DNA from: Paraburkholderia susongensis
GTDB taxonomy: Bacteria > Pseudomonadota > Gammaproteobacteria > Burkholderiales > Burkholderiaceae
Assembly (NCBI RefSeq): GCF_900177725.1
Contig: NZ_FXAT01000003.1
Span: forward strand, 434,001-498,000
Length of the DNA: 64,000 nucleotides
Direction: 5' to 3'
The notes beneath the pieces were generated by a model, which saw nothing but the letters and a program-made list of their open reading frames with translations, was not told where the DNA came from and ran no database searches. This document shows positions 48,008 through 61,874 of this stretch, piece after piece (within the stretch, counting starts at the first letter, position 1; each line of letters begins with the position of its first letter). A program made the position numbers and the translations under genes.

Positions 48008-51000
48008 ATGAGCAACCTGCACCAGGAACACCATTTCGAAACTGCAATCTGTGAGCACCTGGGTGCAAACGGCTGGCTTTATGCGGACGGCGATGCAGCG
48101 CAATACGACCGCGCCAGCGCCCTCTATCTGCCCGACCTGCTGGCATGGATTGAAGCAACTCAGCCCAGCGCATGGCAAGCTCTAACCAAGACGCACGGCA
48201 ATGCACTCGCCACGGTGCTGGCCGAACGTATCCGCAAGAACATGAACGAGCGCGGCACGCTCAACGTCCTGCGTCGCGGTGTCGAAATGCTCGGCCTGAA
48301 ACAGCCGCTCTCCCTCATCCAGTTCAAACCCGCGCTTGGCCTCAATTCCGAGCTGGAAAAACTCTATGCCGCGAACCGCCTGCGCGTTGTCCGGCAGGTA
48401 CGCCACTCGTTGAACAATGGTCACGACGCCGTTGACCTGGTCCTGTTCGCCAATGGCATCCCGGTTGCGACGGCCGAGCTGAAATCGGATTTCACGCAGA
48501 GCGTCCACGATGCGGTAGCCCAATACCGCTTCGACCGAAATCCTCATCCCAAGGGTGGTCACGCGGAGCCATTGCTTGGCTTCCTCGGTGGCGCACTGGT
48601 TCATTTCGCGGTCAGCCAAAGCGAAGTGCAGATGACGACCCGGCTGGCCGGTACCGATACCTACTTCCTGCCGTTCAACCGCGGCAATGACGGCGCCGCA
48701 GGTAACGCACCGAATCCGGACGGTTTCGCCACCTCGTATCTGTGGGAAGAAGTCTGGGCCCGCGACAGCTGGCTCGAAATCCTTGGCCGCTATCTCATCG
48801 TCAAGCGCGACGACAAGAAACAGCCGAAAAGCGTTATCTTCCCGCGCTACCACCAGCTTGATGCCACCCGGAAGCTGGTCGCTGACGTGTTGCAGAACGG
48901 TGCCGGCCAGCGCTACCTGATTCAGCATTCGGCCGGCTCGGGCAAGACGAACTCCATCGCATGGACAGCGCACTTCCTGGCCGACCTCCACGACGCTGAG
49001 CACACGAAGTTGTTTGACAGCATCCTGGTCGTGTCCGACCGGAACGTGCTTGATGCCCAGCTGCAGGAAGCGATTTTCGACTTCGAGCGCACCACGGGCG
49101 TCGTCGAGACCATCACGAACGAGAGCGGCAGCAAGAGCGCCCAGCTCTCTCAGGCGCTGCAGAACGGCAAGAAAATCATCGTCTGTACCATCCAGACCTT
49201 CCCGTTCGCCCTGCAGGCGGTTCAGTCCCTGGCTGCCACGGAGGGCAAGCGGTTCGCGGTTATCGCGGACGAAGCACACAGCTCCCAGACCGGCGAGGCT
49301 GCGGCCAAGCTCAAGCAGCTCCTGTCGGCGGAAGAGTGGGCCGAGCTGCAGGACGGCGGCGAGGTGGATACCGAAGCCCTGCTCGCCTCCCAGATGGGTG
49401 GTCGCACTGGCAATGCGGGTCTGACCTATGTCGCCTTTACCGCTACCCCGAAGCAGAAGACCCTGGAACTGTTCGGTCGCACGGGACCCGATGGCCTGCC
49501 TGAGCCGTTCCACGTGTACAGCATGCGCCAGGCCATCGAGGAAGGCTTCATCCTCGATGTGCTGAAGAATTACACGACCTACAAGCTCGCATTCAAGCTG
49601 GCCAACAATGGCCAGGAATACGACGAGAAAGCCGTCGAACGCAGTGAGGCCATGAAAGGCATCATGCAGTGGGTTCGACTCCATCCGTACAACATCACCC
49701 AGAAAGTCCGGATTGTTGTCGAACACTACCGCGAGAACGTCCAGCCCCTGCTGAACGGCAAGGCGAAAGCGATGGTTGTGGTCGCCAGCCGCAAGGAAGC
49801 CGTGCGGTGGCAGAGGGCTATCCGTGCCTATATCCAGCAGCAGAACTATCCGCTCGGCGTGCTGGTCGCCTTCTCTGGCGAAATCGACGACCCGGAAAGC
49901 TATCCGTCGCCGGTCACCGAAACTAGCAAGGACCTGAACCCGGGGCTGAACGGCCGTGACATCCGCGAGGTATTCGCGAAACCGGAATATCACCTGCTGC
50001 TCGTTGCGAACAAATTCCAGACCGGCTTTGACCAGCCGTTGTTATGCGGCATGTACGTCGACAAGATGCTCGGCGGAATCCAGGCGGTCCAGACGCTGTC
50101 GCGCCTGAACCGTGCCCATCCTGGAAAGGACACGACGTATATCCTCGATTTTATGAACGATGCCGAGGAGGTCCTGAAGGCATTCAAGACCTACTACGAG
50201 ACGGCGACCCTCGAAGCGAAGACCGACCCGAACCAGGTCTATGACCTGCGTGCCAAGCTGGATGCAAGCGGTCACTACGACGAATTTGAGGTCGACCGGG
50301 TCGCGAAGGTCGAGATGGACCCGAAGGGCACGCAACAGCAGCTCAGCGCGGCAATTTCTCCTGTCGCGCAGCGGCTGCTCACTCAATACAAGGTAGCCCA
50401 GCAGGCTCGCACGTCAGCGATTGCCCAGAAAAACGCCGATGCCGAGCAGGCGGCGAAAGACACGCTCGATGCCCTGGTGCTATTCAAGGGCGACATGGGT
50501 GCGTTCGTTCGCCTGTACGCGTTCCTGTCGCAAATCTTCGACTACGGCAACACCGACATCGAGAAGCGCTTCCTGTTCTACAAGCGGCTAATTCCGCTGC
50601 TGGAGTTCGGGCGCGAGCGGGATACGGTTGACCTGTCGAAGGTGGTGCTCACGCACCATAACCTGCGCAATACGGGGCAGCGCGCGCTCGACCTGAAGCA
50701 GGGCGATGTGCCGAAGCTGCCGGCAATGGATGAGGTCGGCACCGGTGCCGTGCAGGACAAGGAAAAGGCCCTGCTCGATGAAATCATCCAGAAGGTCAAT
50801 GGCCTGTTTGACGGCGAGCTGACGGATGACGACCAGCTCGTCTATGTGAACGGTGTCATCAAGGGCAAGCTACTGGAGAACGAGATGCTCGCCCAGCAGG
50901 CGGCCAGCAATAGCAAGGAACAGTTCTCAAATTCGCCGGACCTGGTAAAGGCCATCACGGACGCCATCATCGATGCGTTTGATGCGCATACCAAGATGAG

Positions 51001-51121
51001 CACGCAGGCGCTCGGGTCACAGCGGGTTCAGGATGGCATCAAGGATGTGCTGCTCGGGCCAGCGCAGTTGTATGAGGCGCTGCGTGAACGACATGTCGGT
51101 CAACGTGGTGCCGGATTATAA
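48008..51121 (+). CDS. hsdR: type I restriction-modification system, endonuclease/translocase subunit
   Basis: 1037 residues. The N-terminal nuclease holds D...E-x-K as DLVLFANGIPVATAELKSDF (near 150). The SF2 motor follows with Walker A HSAGSGKTNSIAW (~308), DEAH in VIADEAHSSQTG (~421), VAFTATPKQKTLELFG and NKFQTGFDQPLLCGMYVDK. A helical C-terminus binds the methyltransferase. It translocates unmodified DNA and cuts at a distance. It is separated from hsdS by 85 nt with no other gene. The system appears intact. Confidence 0.95.
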   Translation: MSNLHQEHHFETAICEHLGANGWLYADGDAAQYDRASALYLPDLLAWIEATQPSAWQALTKTHGNALATVLAERIRKNMNERGTLNVLRRGVEMLGLKQPLSLIQFKPALGLNSELEKLYAANRLRVVRQVRHSLNNGHDAVDLVLFANGIPVATAELKSDFTQSVHDAVAQYRFDRNPHPKGGHAEPLLGFLGGALVHFAVSQSEVQMTTRLAGTDTYFLPFNRGNDGAAGNAPNPDGFATSYLWEEVWARDSWLEILGRYLIVKRDDKKQPKSVIFPRYHQLDATRKLVADVLQNGAGQRYLIQHSAGSGKTNSIAWTAHFLADLHDAEHTKLFDSILVVSDRNVLDAQLQEAIFDFERTTGVVETITNESGSKSAQLSQALQNGKKIIVCTIQTFPFALQAVQSLAATEGKRFAVIADEAHSSQTGEAAAKLKQLLSAEEWAELQDGGEVDTEALLASQMGGRTGNAGLTYVAFTATPKQKTLELFGRTGPDGLPEPFHVYSMRQAIEEGFILDVLKNYTTYKLAFKLANNGQEYDEKAVERSEAMKGIMQWVRLHPYNITQKVRIVVEHYRENVQPLLNGKAKAMVVVASRKEAVRWQRAIRAYIQQQNYPLGVLVAFSGEIDDPESYPSPVTETSKDLNPGLNGRDIREVFAKPEYHLLLVANKFQTGFDQPLLCGMYVDKMLGGIQAVQTLSRLNRAHPGKDTTYILDFMNDAEEVLKAFKTYYETATLEAKTDPNQVYDLRAKLDASGHYDEFEVDRVAKVEMDPKGTQQQLSAAISPVAQRLLTQYKVAQQARTSAIAQKNADAEQAAKDTLDALVLFKGDMGAFVRLYAFLSQIFDYGNTDIEKRFLFYKRLIPLLEFGRERDTVDLSKVVLTHHNLRNTGQRALDLKQGDVPKLPAMDEVGTGAVQDKEKALLDEIIQKVNGLFDGELTDDDQLVYVNGVIKGKLLENEMLAQQAASNSKEQFSNSPDLVKAITDAIIDAFDAHTKMSTQALGSQRVQDGIKDVLLGPAQLYEALRERHVGQRGAGL

Positions 51122-51287
51122 CGATAGGTGTCGCGTCGTCATACTTCCACGAAGTCGGCGCGCCAGCTGTCGAACAGACAGAAGCACTGACTTCGCTGGC
51201 AACATCCCAGGCAGCTTGCATGCAATTGCTCCCGCCATAGCCACGCGTCAAATGTATAGAGTCGTCAAGCCATGTCGGGCATTGAAT

Positions 51288-52688
51288 TCAGCTGGACCAA
51301 AGCAACGCGCCTGGCGCGCTCGGCGTGCCCAGATACATGTGCAAAATGCCGCTGTTATCCAATTCAATAAACGTTGGCTGCGCGGAATGCCCACCCGTGC
51401 TGGCTTGCCACTCAATCACGCCACCTGAGCCATATACAATTAAATTGCCGTCAGACTGAACGCCAAGATAGCAGCTTGAGCCTTTTCCATTCGTATCCGT
51501 AGCCCAAACGGCGTTACTCAGTACATCTGCCCCTTTGTAGATAACCAGGTTGCAGTCCGACTGCATAATTAGCGAATATTGTTGATTTGCCGAATAAACC
51601 GGCGTCGAATTGGCGGCATAGTTACCAGACAGCGCCGTGCTTGATGCTCCCGTGCCTTTTATCGAAACTGCCTGCGTGCCGGCGGAGGAGCCGGATACCG
51701 TCACGGTGCCACTATAGGTCTGCGACGCTGTCTGTGACGTACTCGGTGTAAACGTAATGGTCGAAGGGCAAGACCCGCCGGCTGGAATGCTGCCGCATTG
51801 TGTCGCGCTAAAGTTTGCCGTAGCGGAAATAGAAGGCGTGCCCGGAGCATTGCCGGTATTGGAGATAGTAAAAATCGATGTAGTACTCGCGCCCACATCC
51901 GCCATTGGCATAGCAACACTATTGGTCGACAAAGCGAATGTCGGCGCAAGGCCGGTGCCTGATAAGGTAACCACCTGGGTACCGTTGGACGTCACAACGT
52001 TCACTGTCCCGGACTGAGCACCCATCGCCGTCGGAGTAAACGTCACGCTTGAGGTACAGCTCTGATTGGGCGCGAGCGATGCAGGACACGTACTTGAGAC
52101 GGAGAACGGGCCCGTGCTCGTCATACTCGTCACGCCCAGCGTGTCGCCACCGATATTGGTCAGTGAGAGGGGCTGCGCCGGCGTTTGCGTGCCGACGAGC
52201 TCACTACCGAAGGTCAGCGAGGTTACGGACAGAGTGCCGTTACCCGGCAGCTTGGCGATGAACATCTGGTATGCCTGTTCACCCGCCTTTGTCTTATAGG
52301 TGGCCATCACCTGGAAACTCGATGTTCCGGCTGCCGTAGGATTACCGGACAGCTTGCCGCTCGAGCTCAACGACAGGCCGGCGGGCAGAGAACCACCCGC
52401 GACGGACCATTGCACGCCGCTCGAGCTGAAGTTCGGGTCGCCAAGCACCTGGAGTACTGAGTTGAAATCGAAGCCGGGATACGCGCGACCAATCACGCCC
52501 GTCGGCAGCGAATAACCGCTCAGCGTAACCATCACGTTGCCCGCGCTAGCCTTGTGATTAGGCACTGGCACAACGACGTAGTACTGCGAGGCGAACGACG
52601 GCACGGCTGCCGCCAGCAGCGCTGCAGCCAAGCAGTATTTCAGACGGGCGAGTTTGAAACGAAACGGGGATTGACGTGGGGATTCCAT
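51288..52688 (-). CDS. exported protein with anchor-type Ig repeats and a B-lectin domain
   Basis: 466 residues. Signal peptide (FKLARLKYCLAAALLAAAVPSFAS, cleavage near 34), a putative-Ig module (WSVAGGSLPAGLSLSSSGKLSGNPTAAG) and two HYDIN/choice-of-anchor-D-like repeats (TFGSELVGTQTPAQPLSLTNIGG...; each ending VTLSGTG/VSIKGTG). The C-terminal bulb-type lectin domain has mannose-pocket motifs QSDCNLVIY, QSDGNLIVY and a degenerate third, LDNSGILHMY. B-lectin domains occur in lectin-like bacteriocins and adhesins; this one could bind rhamnose/mannose glycans of neighbours. ATG 52688 is chosen because the signal peptide starts there. Unusual cargo beside defence genes. Confidence 0.8.
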   Translation of the reverse strand: MESPRQSPFRFKLARLKYCLAAALLAAAVPSFASQYYVVVPVPNHKASAGNVMVTLSGYSLPTGVIGRAYPGFDFNSVLQVLGDPNFSSSGVQWSVAGGSLPAGLSLSSSGKLSGNPTAAGTSSFQVMATYKTKAGEQAYQMFIAKLPGNGTLSVTSLTFGSELVGTQTPAQPLSLTNIGGDTLGVTSMTSTGPFSVSSTCPASLAPNQSCTSSVTFTPTAMGAQSGTVNVVTSNGTQVVTLSGTGLAPTFALSTNSVAMPMADVGASTTSIFTISNTGNAPGTPSISATANFSATQCGSIPAGGSCPSTITFTPSTSQTASQTYSGTVTVSGSSAGTQAVSIKGTGASSTALSGNYAANSTPVYSANQQYSLIMQSDCNLVIYKGADVLSNAVWATDTNGKGSSCYLGVQSDGNLIVYGSGGVIEWQASTGGHSAQPTFIELDNSGILHMYLGTPSAPGALLWSS

Positions 52689-52978
52689 AACTAGGCGCTC
52701 CAAGGGACCCTGAGTATAGGAATCACGGAGCGCATGATTTGATGGGCGAGCGTGAAGCTCAAGAAAAGGCGCTATGACAGAGGGAGATTTCGATGGAAAT
52801 TTTCCAGGGACTCGGCGAGAAAACCTAAGTAGCAAAGTCTTGAGAGAGGAGTACGCACGGCGGGCGTGTCGGCCAAGGAAATAATCGACAGAAGCAAATC
52901 CATCGACGAAATCTGTTTACAATCAGATACATAAATCGCGGCCTCGAGCGCTTTAAGCGTCACTGGAGAGCAAGACGA

Positions 52979-55900
52979 ATGTCGGACGTCGTTGAAGAAG
53001 TTCAATCAGCAACATTTCCGCAGATGAGCATCGATGCATTCGTGCGCTCGATAGCCGTAAATCGAAATCGACCTATCTGTCTGTTGCTGGGAGCCGGGGC
53101 ATCCATCACTTCTGGCATGCCTTCAGCCCAGAGATGCATCTGGGAGTGGAAGCGCGACATATTCGTTACGAAGAATCCGACACTTCGGGATTCCGTGGAA
53201 GAACTGTCGCTTCCAGGAACTCGCCGCCTCATCCAAAGCTGGATTGACCAGCAGACGAACTATCCAGTCGAAGGGAGTCCCGAGGAGTACTCGTTTTATG
53301 CTGAAGAGTGCTACCCGACGTCCCTTGACCGGCGCGCATTTTTCCAACGGTTTATCGCTGAAGCCAAGCCCCATATCGGTTACAGGCTCACGGCCTTGCT
53401 AGCTGAAACCGGGTGCTTTCGTACTATCTGGACCACGAATTTCGATAGTCTTGTATCGCGTGCTTGCACGGCAGCCAACGTTGTTTGTATCGAAGTCGGG
53501 CTAGACACAACGCATCGCGCCTCTCGCCCTCAGAACGATAACGAACTACGGCTCGTTTCAATGCATGGCGATTACCGATACGATTCTCTGAAGAATACCG
53601 TCGACGAGCTTCAGAAACAGGACGCAGCTCTCCGCGAGGAATTCCTGCACGAGCTCAAGGACTACGACCTTGTAGTCATCGGCTACAGTGGTCGAGACGA
53701 ATCGCTGATGCAGGTCTTGGCATCGGCATATGCTGACCAATCAAGCGGTCGGCTTTATTGGTGCGGTTACGGCGCTGAGCCAGGAGCCGAGGTTCGCCAA
53801 CTTATCAAATCTGTCGATTCTTCACGCGAGTCGGCGTTCTATGTCGATACGGCTGGATTCGATGACGTGATTTCTCGATTGGCTTTACGTCGCCTGTCCG
53901 GTGAACAATTGGACCGGGCACAGAAGCTTATCGAGGCGACAACGTCGACCGTTGGACAAAAGATGGCGTTCGCCGTGCCGCCACTGCCACCCAGCGCTTT
54001 GGTCAAGGGCAACGCTTATCGTCTCAGTTGCCCCAGCAGCGCTCTCAAACTTGACCTTGCGTTGCCTGAACAGGGTAGTTGGCGAGACTGGCTGGCTGAG
54101 CGGATGCCACCTGAACTGGGGCCGGCCGTAGTGTTCAAAAAGGGAGCACTCTGCCTAGCAGACGTGGCTACGACGTCTCGTGTTTTTGCGGAGGCACTTC
54201 GTGTCCCTCCAACTCGTGTTGAGATTTCTGACGAAAACATCATCTCTGACACCAGAATAGCGTCGCTGTTCTGCCGAGCGCTGGTGACTTCTGCCGCGAA
54301 GGCACTAGAAATCCCAACGGACCATCGGCGACGCATCTGGGAGCCCGTTCACTACCAGACGCGAGACCTGGATGGCATCACGTATCGGATACACCGAGCA
54401 TTGTCTTTGAACATCCTCGGCGTGGATGGGACTCCCCATGTTGTGCTGATGCCTGAAATCGTCGCCACAACGACAGCTGGTGAAATAGCGTCGTTTGAGC
54501 CCCAGAAGGCCCTCCGGGTCGCGATTTATGGATTTCAGCACAACGACAAGTTCGATGGTGACCTTTCGTACTGGACTCGCCGGCTAGCCGAGAAGGAACT
54601 GGACGTTGATGGAGGCGGCTCGTTCACCATCTCGAAAATTCCTCTATATGCAGGGCTTTCTCAGAAGGGCAAAGCTCAGCTCCCGCCAAAGCTTGCGAGG
54701 CACGCTAAGCAGAGCGGCATCATCGTCCCAGATGCTCCGCTCGTCTTTAGCGCAAAAGTCGGGAAGTCCGAGGTTCGCAATGCAAATCCACTTCACGGGC
54801 TGGTCGTAAATCGGCCGTGGGACTATTCGCTCACAGCGTCTGGTCTCTGTCCGTCAACTGAAACAGCAGTTGTCTGCCCAGCTGATTTGTCCGTGAAGTT
54901 TGAGCGTTTCCTTAAAGGTTTGCAGGAAGTTGCCAAGCCTGAACAAAGCGAACGAGACTATCTGCACGACTTTCCGGGATTTGCTGCAGCCTTCGGGCTG
55001 CCACTCCGAGTGCCGGTGAGAGGTGACGCAACTTGGATAACCGTCGACGACGTTGTTTCAACCAACGCGTTGGCTGGAGCTAAGCAACTTGCACACAAGA
55101 TATGCGAGGCGCTTGACCATTTGCGCCGGGCCCGGCCGAGCGACACAGTCCTTGTATTTGTTCCTCGGAGATGGGAATCCTTCAAGGTGGTTGACACTCC
55201 GCACGAGCGATTCAACTTCCACGACTACATCAAAGCATATGCTGCCCGGCACGGTCAAAGTACTCAGTTCGTTCGAGAGGAAACGGTCTTGAACCCATAC
55301 GCGTGCCGGGTGCGCTGGTGGCTCTCGCTCGCTTTGTATGTAAAGGCGATGCGCACCCCGTGGCGCCTTGACGCGCTAGACGAGAACACCGCGTTCGTCG
55401 GAATTGGCTACAGTCTTGACAGCTATGCTGAACGAGGAAACCACGTTCTTCTAGGGTGCAGTCATCTCTATAGCGCACGCGGAGAAGGACTCCAGTTTCG
55501 GCTCGGGCGTATCGATAATCCGGTAATGCGCGGCCGCAATCCGTTCATGTCGGAAGATGATGCTCGACGAACAGGAGACACCATCAGGCAACTGTTCTAT
55601 GACTCGAAGATGCACCTTCCGACCCGTGTTGTTATCCACAAACGTACGCATTTCACCGAGGAAGAACAGCGCGGACTGGTGCAGGGACTCGACGGGGTCA
55701 AGAACATCGAACTAATCGAAATCAATGTAGAGGATTCGCTCCGGTATTTGTCGTCCAAGATGAAGGATGGCAAATTTGAAATCGATACCTTTCCGGTGTA
55801 CCGCGGAACCACCATCGTTGAGAGCGATGACACTGCGCTGCTATGGGTACATGGCGCTACCCCAAACGCACAAAACAAGTTCTGGCGGTATTACCAAGGC

Positions 55901-56125
55901 AAGCGTCGAATTCCTGCTCCGCTTCGAATCCGTCGATTCCTTGGGCAGTCCGACGTTATGCAATGTGCCACGGAGATTCTCGGCCTGTCCAAGATGAACT
56001 GGAACACGCTCGACTACTATTCGCGGATGCCCGCAACATTAGATTCCGCCGGAAGTATTGCGAAGTTCGGAGCTTATCTGGATGGATTCACATCCGCGCC
56101 GTATGACTATCGCTTGCTCATTTGA
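52979..56125 (+). CDS. single-chain SIR2-APAZ-PIWI short Argonaute (SPARSA-type) defence protein
   Basis: 1048 residues. Residues ~1-290 are a SIR2 NADase: LLLGAGASITSGMPSAQ, TNFDSLVSRA with the catalytic Asn (~153), and MHGDYRYD with the catalytic His (~196). A middle APAZ-like region follows. Residues ~620-1048 resemble MID-PIWI: SDTVLVFVPRRWESF, TAFVGIGYSLDS, VLLGCSHLYSARGEGLQFRLG, LPTRVVIHKRTHFTEEEQRG, and ending LDYYSRMPATLDSAGSIAKFGAYL. The first catalytic Asp of the PIWI tetrad is replaced (VGIGYS), so target slicing is not expected. Guide-directed recognition of invader nucleic acid would trigger NAD+ loss. GGAGAG precedes ATG 52979. Confidence 0.86.
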   Translation: MSDVVEEVQSATFPQMSIDAFVRSIAVNRNRPICLLLGAGASITSGMPSAQRCIWEWKRDIFVTKNPTLRDSVEELSLPGTRRLIQSWIDQQTNYPVEGSPEEYSFYAEECYPTSLDRRAFFQRFIAEAKPHIGYRLTALLAETGCFRTIWTTNFDSLVSRACTAANVVCIEVGLDTTHRASRPQNDNELRLVSMHGDYRYDSLKNTVDELQKQDAALREEFLHELKDYDLVVIGYSGRDESLMQVLASAYADQSSGRLYWCGYGAEPGAEVRQLIKSVDSSRESAFYVDTAGFDDVISRLALRRLSGEQLDRAQKLIEATTSTVGQKMAFAVPPLPPSALVKGNAYRLSCPSSALKLDLALPEQGSWRDWLAERMPPELGPAVVFKKGALCLADVATTSRVFAEALRVPPTRVEISDENIISDTRIASLFCRALVTSAAKALEIPTDHRRRIWEPVHYQTRDLDGITYRIHRALSLNILGVDGTPHVVLMPEIVATTTAGEIASFEPQKALRVAIYGFQHNDKFDGDLSYWTRRLAEKELDVDGGGSFTISKIPLYAGLSQKGKAQLPPKLARHAKQSGIIVPDAPLVFSAKVGKSEVRNANPLHGLVVNRPWDYSLTASGLCPSTETAVVCPADLSVKFERFLKGLQEVAKPEQSERDYLHDFPGFAAAFGLPLRVPVRGDATWITVDDVVSTNALAGAKQLAHKICEALDHLRRARPSDTVLVFVPRRWESFKVVDTPHERFNFHDYIKAYAARHGQSTQFVREETVLNPYACRVRWWLSLALYVKAMRTPWRLDALDENTAFVGIGYSLDSYAERGNHVLLGCSHLYSARGEGLQFRLGRIDNPVMRGRNPFMSEDDARRTGDTIRQLFYDSKMHLPTRVVIHKRTHFTEEEQRGLVQGLDGVKNIELIEINVEDSLRYLSSKMKDGKFEIDTFPVYRGTTIVESDDTALLWVHGATPNAQNKFWRYYQGKRRIPAPLRIRRFLGQSDVMQCATEILGLSKMNWNTLDYYSRMPATLDSAGSIAKFGAYLDGFTSAPYDYRLLI

Positions 56126-56168
56126 ATGCAGGCGACCTGCCAATGATTGTTGCACAGGCTGAAAGAAC

Positions 56169-56195
56169 AACGGCCACCTCGATGAGGCAGCCGTT
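56169..56195 (+). terminator. hairpin after the SIR2-pAgo gene
   Basis: AACGGC/GCCGTT outer and CCTC/GAGG inner stems with a CA/CA internal loop and a weak T-rich tail. It lies 43 nt past the stop codon and inside the right transposon end region. Confidence 0.5.
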
Positions 56196-56263
56196 TGTCC
56201 GATTCAGGCAGCTGGTACGATAAACGCATTGGTCCAAGCTATCGAGAAACGCATAACCATAAA

Positions 56264-56311
56264 TTTCTCACGTTATGCGTCCGTTTTTCTCAGGATATGC
56301 GTCCGTCTACA
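56264..56311 (-). repeat. right transposon end with two abutting TnsB-type sites
   Basis: Read inward from 56311 on the minus strand: TGTAG, then ACGG-ACGCATA-TCCT-GAGAAA (56306-56286) and ACGG-ACGCATA-ACGT-GAGAAA (56284-56264), one base apart. Closely packed sites on the operon-proximal end and spaced ones on the other end match the Tn7 right/left asymmetry. Confidence 0.88.
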
Positions 56312-56316
56312 CAACA
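56312..56316. repeat. right target-site duplication CAACA
   Basis: Identical to 28463-28467. Only two bases (56317-56318) separate it from the last base of the gyrB stop codon (56319). Confidence 0.9.
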
Positions 56317-56318
56317 CC

Positions 56319-60009
<3,691 letters not shown>

Positions 60010-60290
60010 AAGGTTCCTTCGTTGATATGACGACCTGTACGCCTTGCGGGACAAGCGTCTCCAGCGTACAGCCGCAGCTCCCCGCCGGCGCCACGAAAAG
60101 CGCCCGTCACGGCGTGAAATCCGCCCGCGGCCGCCGGGCGGTTAAACCTGTATTGTGCCTGAAAACGGAACCGCCTCACTAAAATGGGGGCGAGTTCGGG
60201 AATAAACAGGTCGATTTTGCGGAGCGGATTCCGGATGGCTGGCGATTCGTTGCGCAGCGGCTCTACGCGGCCGCTGCGCCGCCGGCGCGT
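60010..60290. other. dnaA-dnaN intergenic region
   Basis: 281 bp, no gene. It presumably holds the dnaN promoter. GC-rich next to dnaA. Confidence 0.5.
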
Positions 60291-61874
60291 CTAGCCCTTC
60301 AGCGTCTGCTCCAGCACGTGCAGCTCGTGGTTCAACTGCGCGTCCTTGCTGCGTTCGTCGGCGATCTTGCGCACCGCGTGCAGCACCGTGGTGTGGTCGC
60401 GCCCGCCGAACAGCTCGCCGATTTCCGGCAGGCTCTTCTGTGTCAGCTCCTTGGCCAGATACATCGCGATCTGCCGCGGCCGCGCGATGTTCGCCGGACG
60501 CTTCTTCGAATACATGTCCGCGACCTTGATGCTGTAGAAGTCGGCGACCGTTTTCTGGATGTTTTCCACCGAGATCTGCCGGTTCTGCACCGTCAGCAGG
60601 TCTTTCAGCGCTTCCTTGGTCAGCTCGATCGTGATTTCGCGGCCGTGGAATTTCGAATACGCGAGGATCTTGCGCAGCGCGCCTTCGAGTTCGCGCACGT
60701 TCGAGCGCAGATGCTTCGCGACGAAGAACGCGACGTCCTCGTTAAGGCTCACGAACTCCGATTGCGCCTTGCGCATCAGAATCGCGACGCGCATTTCCAG
60801 CTCGGGCGGCTCGATCGCGACGGTGAGACCGGAGTCGAAGCGCGAGATCAGGCGGTCGTCGATGCCCGAAATCTCTTTCGGATACGTGTCGCTCGTGATG
60901 ATCACCTGCGCCTTGTTCGCGACGAGCGCCTCGAACGCGTAGAAGAACTCCTCCTGCGTACGCGACTTGCCCGAAAAGAACTGGATATCGTCGATCAGCA
61001 GCAGGTCGAGCGAATGGTAGTAGCGCTTGAAGTCGTCGAACGCCTTGCGCTGGTACGCCTTCACGACGTCGGACACGTACTGTTCCGCGTGGATGTAGCG
61101 GATCCGCGCGCCGGGCTTGTCCATCAGCAACTGGTTGCCGATCGCGTGAATCAGGTGGGTTTTGCCGAGACCCACGCCGCCATACAGGAACAGCGGGTTA
61201 TACGAAATGCCCGGATTGTCGGCGACCTGAATCGCCGCGGCGCGCGCGAGCTGGTTGGCCTTACCGGTCACGAAGTTGTCGAAGGTCAGGACCGGATTCA
61301 GCTTCGAGCGCTCGTACATCGAGTCGTTCTCGCCGTTGCCGCCCGCTCCCGCGCCCTGGCCCGGACGCCACGTACGGCGTGCGGCCGCGGCTTCATGTGC
61401 ATCGAGGCTCGGCAGATCGAGGTCGGCGGCGTCTTCGGCCGCGTTGCGCGAGTTCGCGTTTTGCGCTGCGGCAACGGCCGCCGCGGCGGAATTGCCGCGC
61501 GCCATCTGCGCGGCCTGCACGGCGCCGACGGCCGCGTCCACCGCGGCGACGCCGCCTGCATTGCCGCCCTGCGGCGCGGCCGCGCGCACCGGCGCCGGCG
61601 ACGCAGCCGCCGGGCCGCGCATGCCAGCTTTCGGGTCCAGCACGAATTGCACATCGACCGGCGCGTGCCAGAAATCGCGGGCCATATCCGCGATGCGGCC
61701 GGAGAACTGGCTCTTGACCCAGTCGAGCTTGAAGCGGTTCGGCGCGGCGATGGAAAGCGTGTTCGCAGCGGCGTCGAAGGCGACCGGGGCCAACGGTTTG
61801 ATCCACGTCACGTACTGCTGGGGCGTAAGCTCTCGCTCCAGCAATGCGGAACAGTGTTGCCAGAATTCGTTCAT
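60291..61874 (-). CDS. dnaA: chromosomal replication initiator DnaA
   Basis: 527 residues. Domain I ([25 protein letters not shown]), an unusually long Ala/Gly-rich domain II (about residues 100-190), AAA+ domain III with Walker [17 protein letters not shown], Walker [11 protein letters not shown] and the initiator-specific [10 protein letters not shown], and domain IV with the DnaA-box signature [15 protein letters not shown]. It opens the origin. Longer than the E. coli protein (467) because of domain II, as is usual in Burkholderiaceae. ATG 61874 is the family start. Confidence 0.98.
   Translation of the reverse strand: MNEFWQHCSALLERELTPQQYVTWIKPLAPVAFDAAANTLSIAAPNRFKLDWVKSQFSGRIADMARDFWHAPVDVQFVLDPKAGMRGPAAASPAPVRAAAPQGGNAGGVAAVDAAVGAVQAAQMARGNSAAAAVAAAQNANSRNAAEDAADLDLPSLDAHEAAAARRTWRPGQGAGAGGNGENDSMYERSKLNPVLTFDNFVTGKANQLARAAAIQVADNPGISYNPLFLYGGVGLGKTHLIHAIGNQLLMDKPGARIRYIHAEQYVSDVVKAYQRKAFDDFKRYYHSLDLLLIDDIQFFSGKSRTQEEFFYAFEALVANKAQVIITSDTYPKEISGIDDRLISRFDSGLTVAIEPPELEMRVAILMRKAQSEFVSLNEDVAFFVAKHLRSNVRELEGALRKILAYSKFHGREITIELTKEALKDLLTVQNRQISVENIQKTVADFYSIKVADMYSKKRPANIARPRQIAMYLAKELTQKSLPEIGELFGGRDHTTVLHAVRKIADERSKDAQLNHELHVLEQTLKG

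Noticed and set aside
56241..56263. Possible third TnsB-type site at the right end (GAGAAACGCATAACC)
   Set aside because: It has the ACGCATA core but is in the opposite orientation and lacks the GAGAAA at the right spacing.
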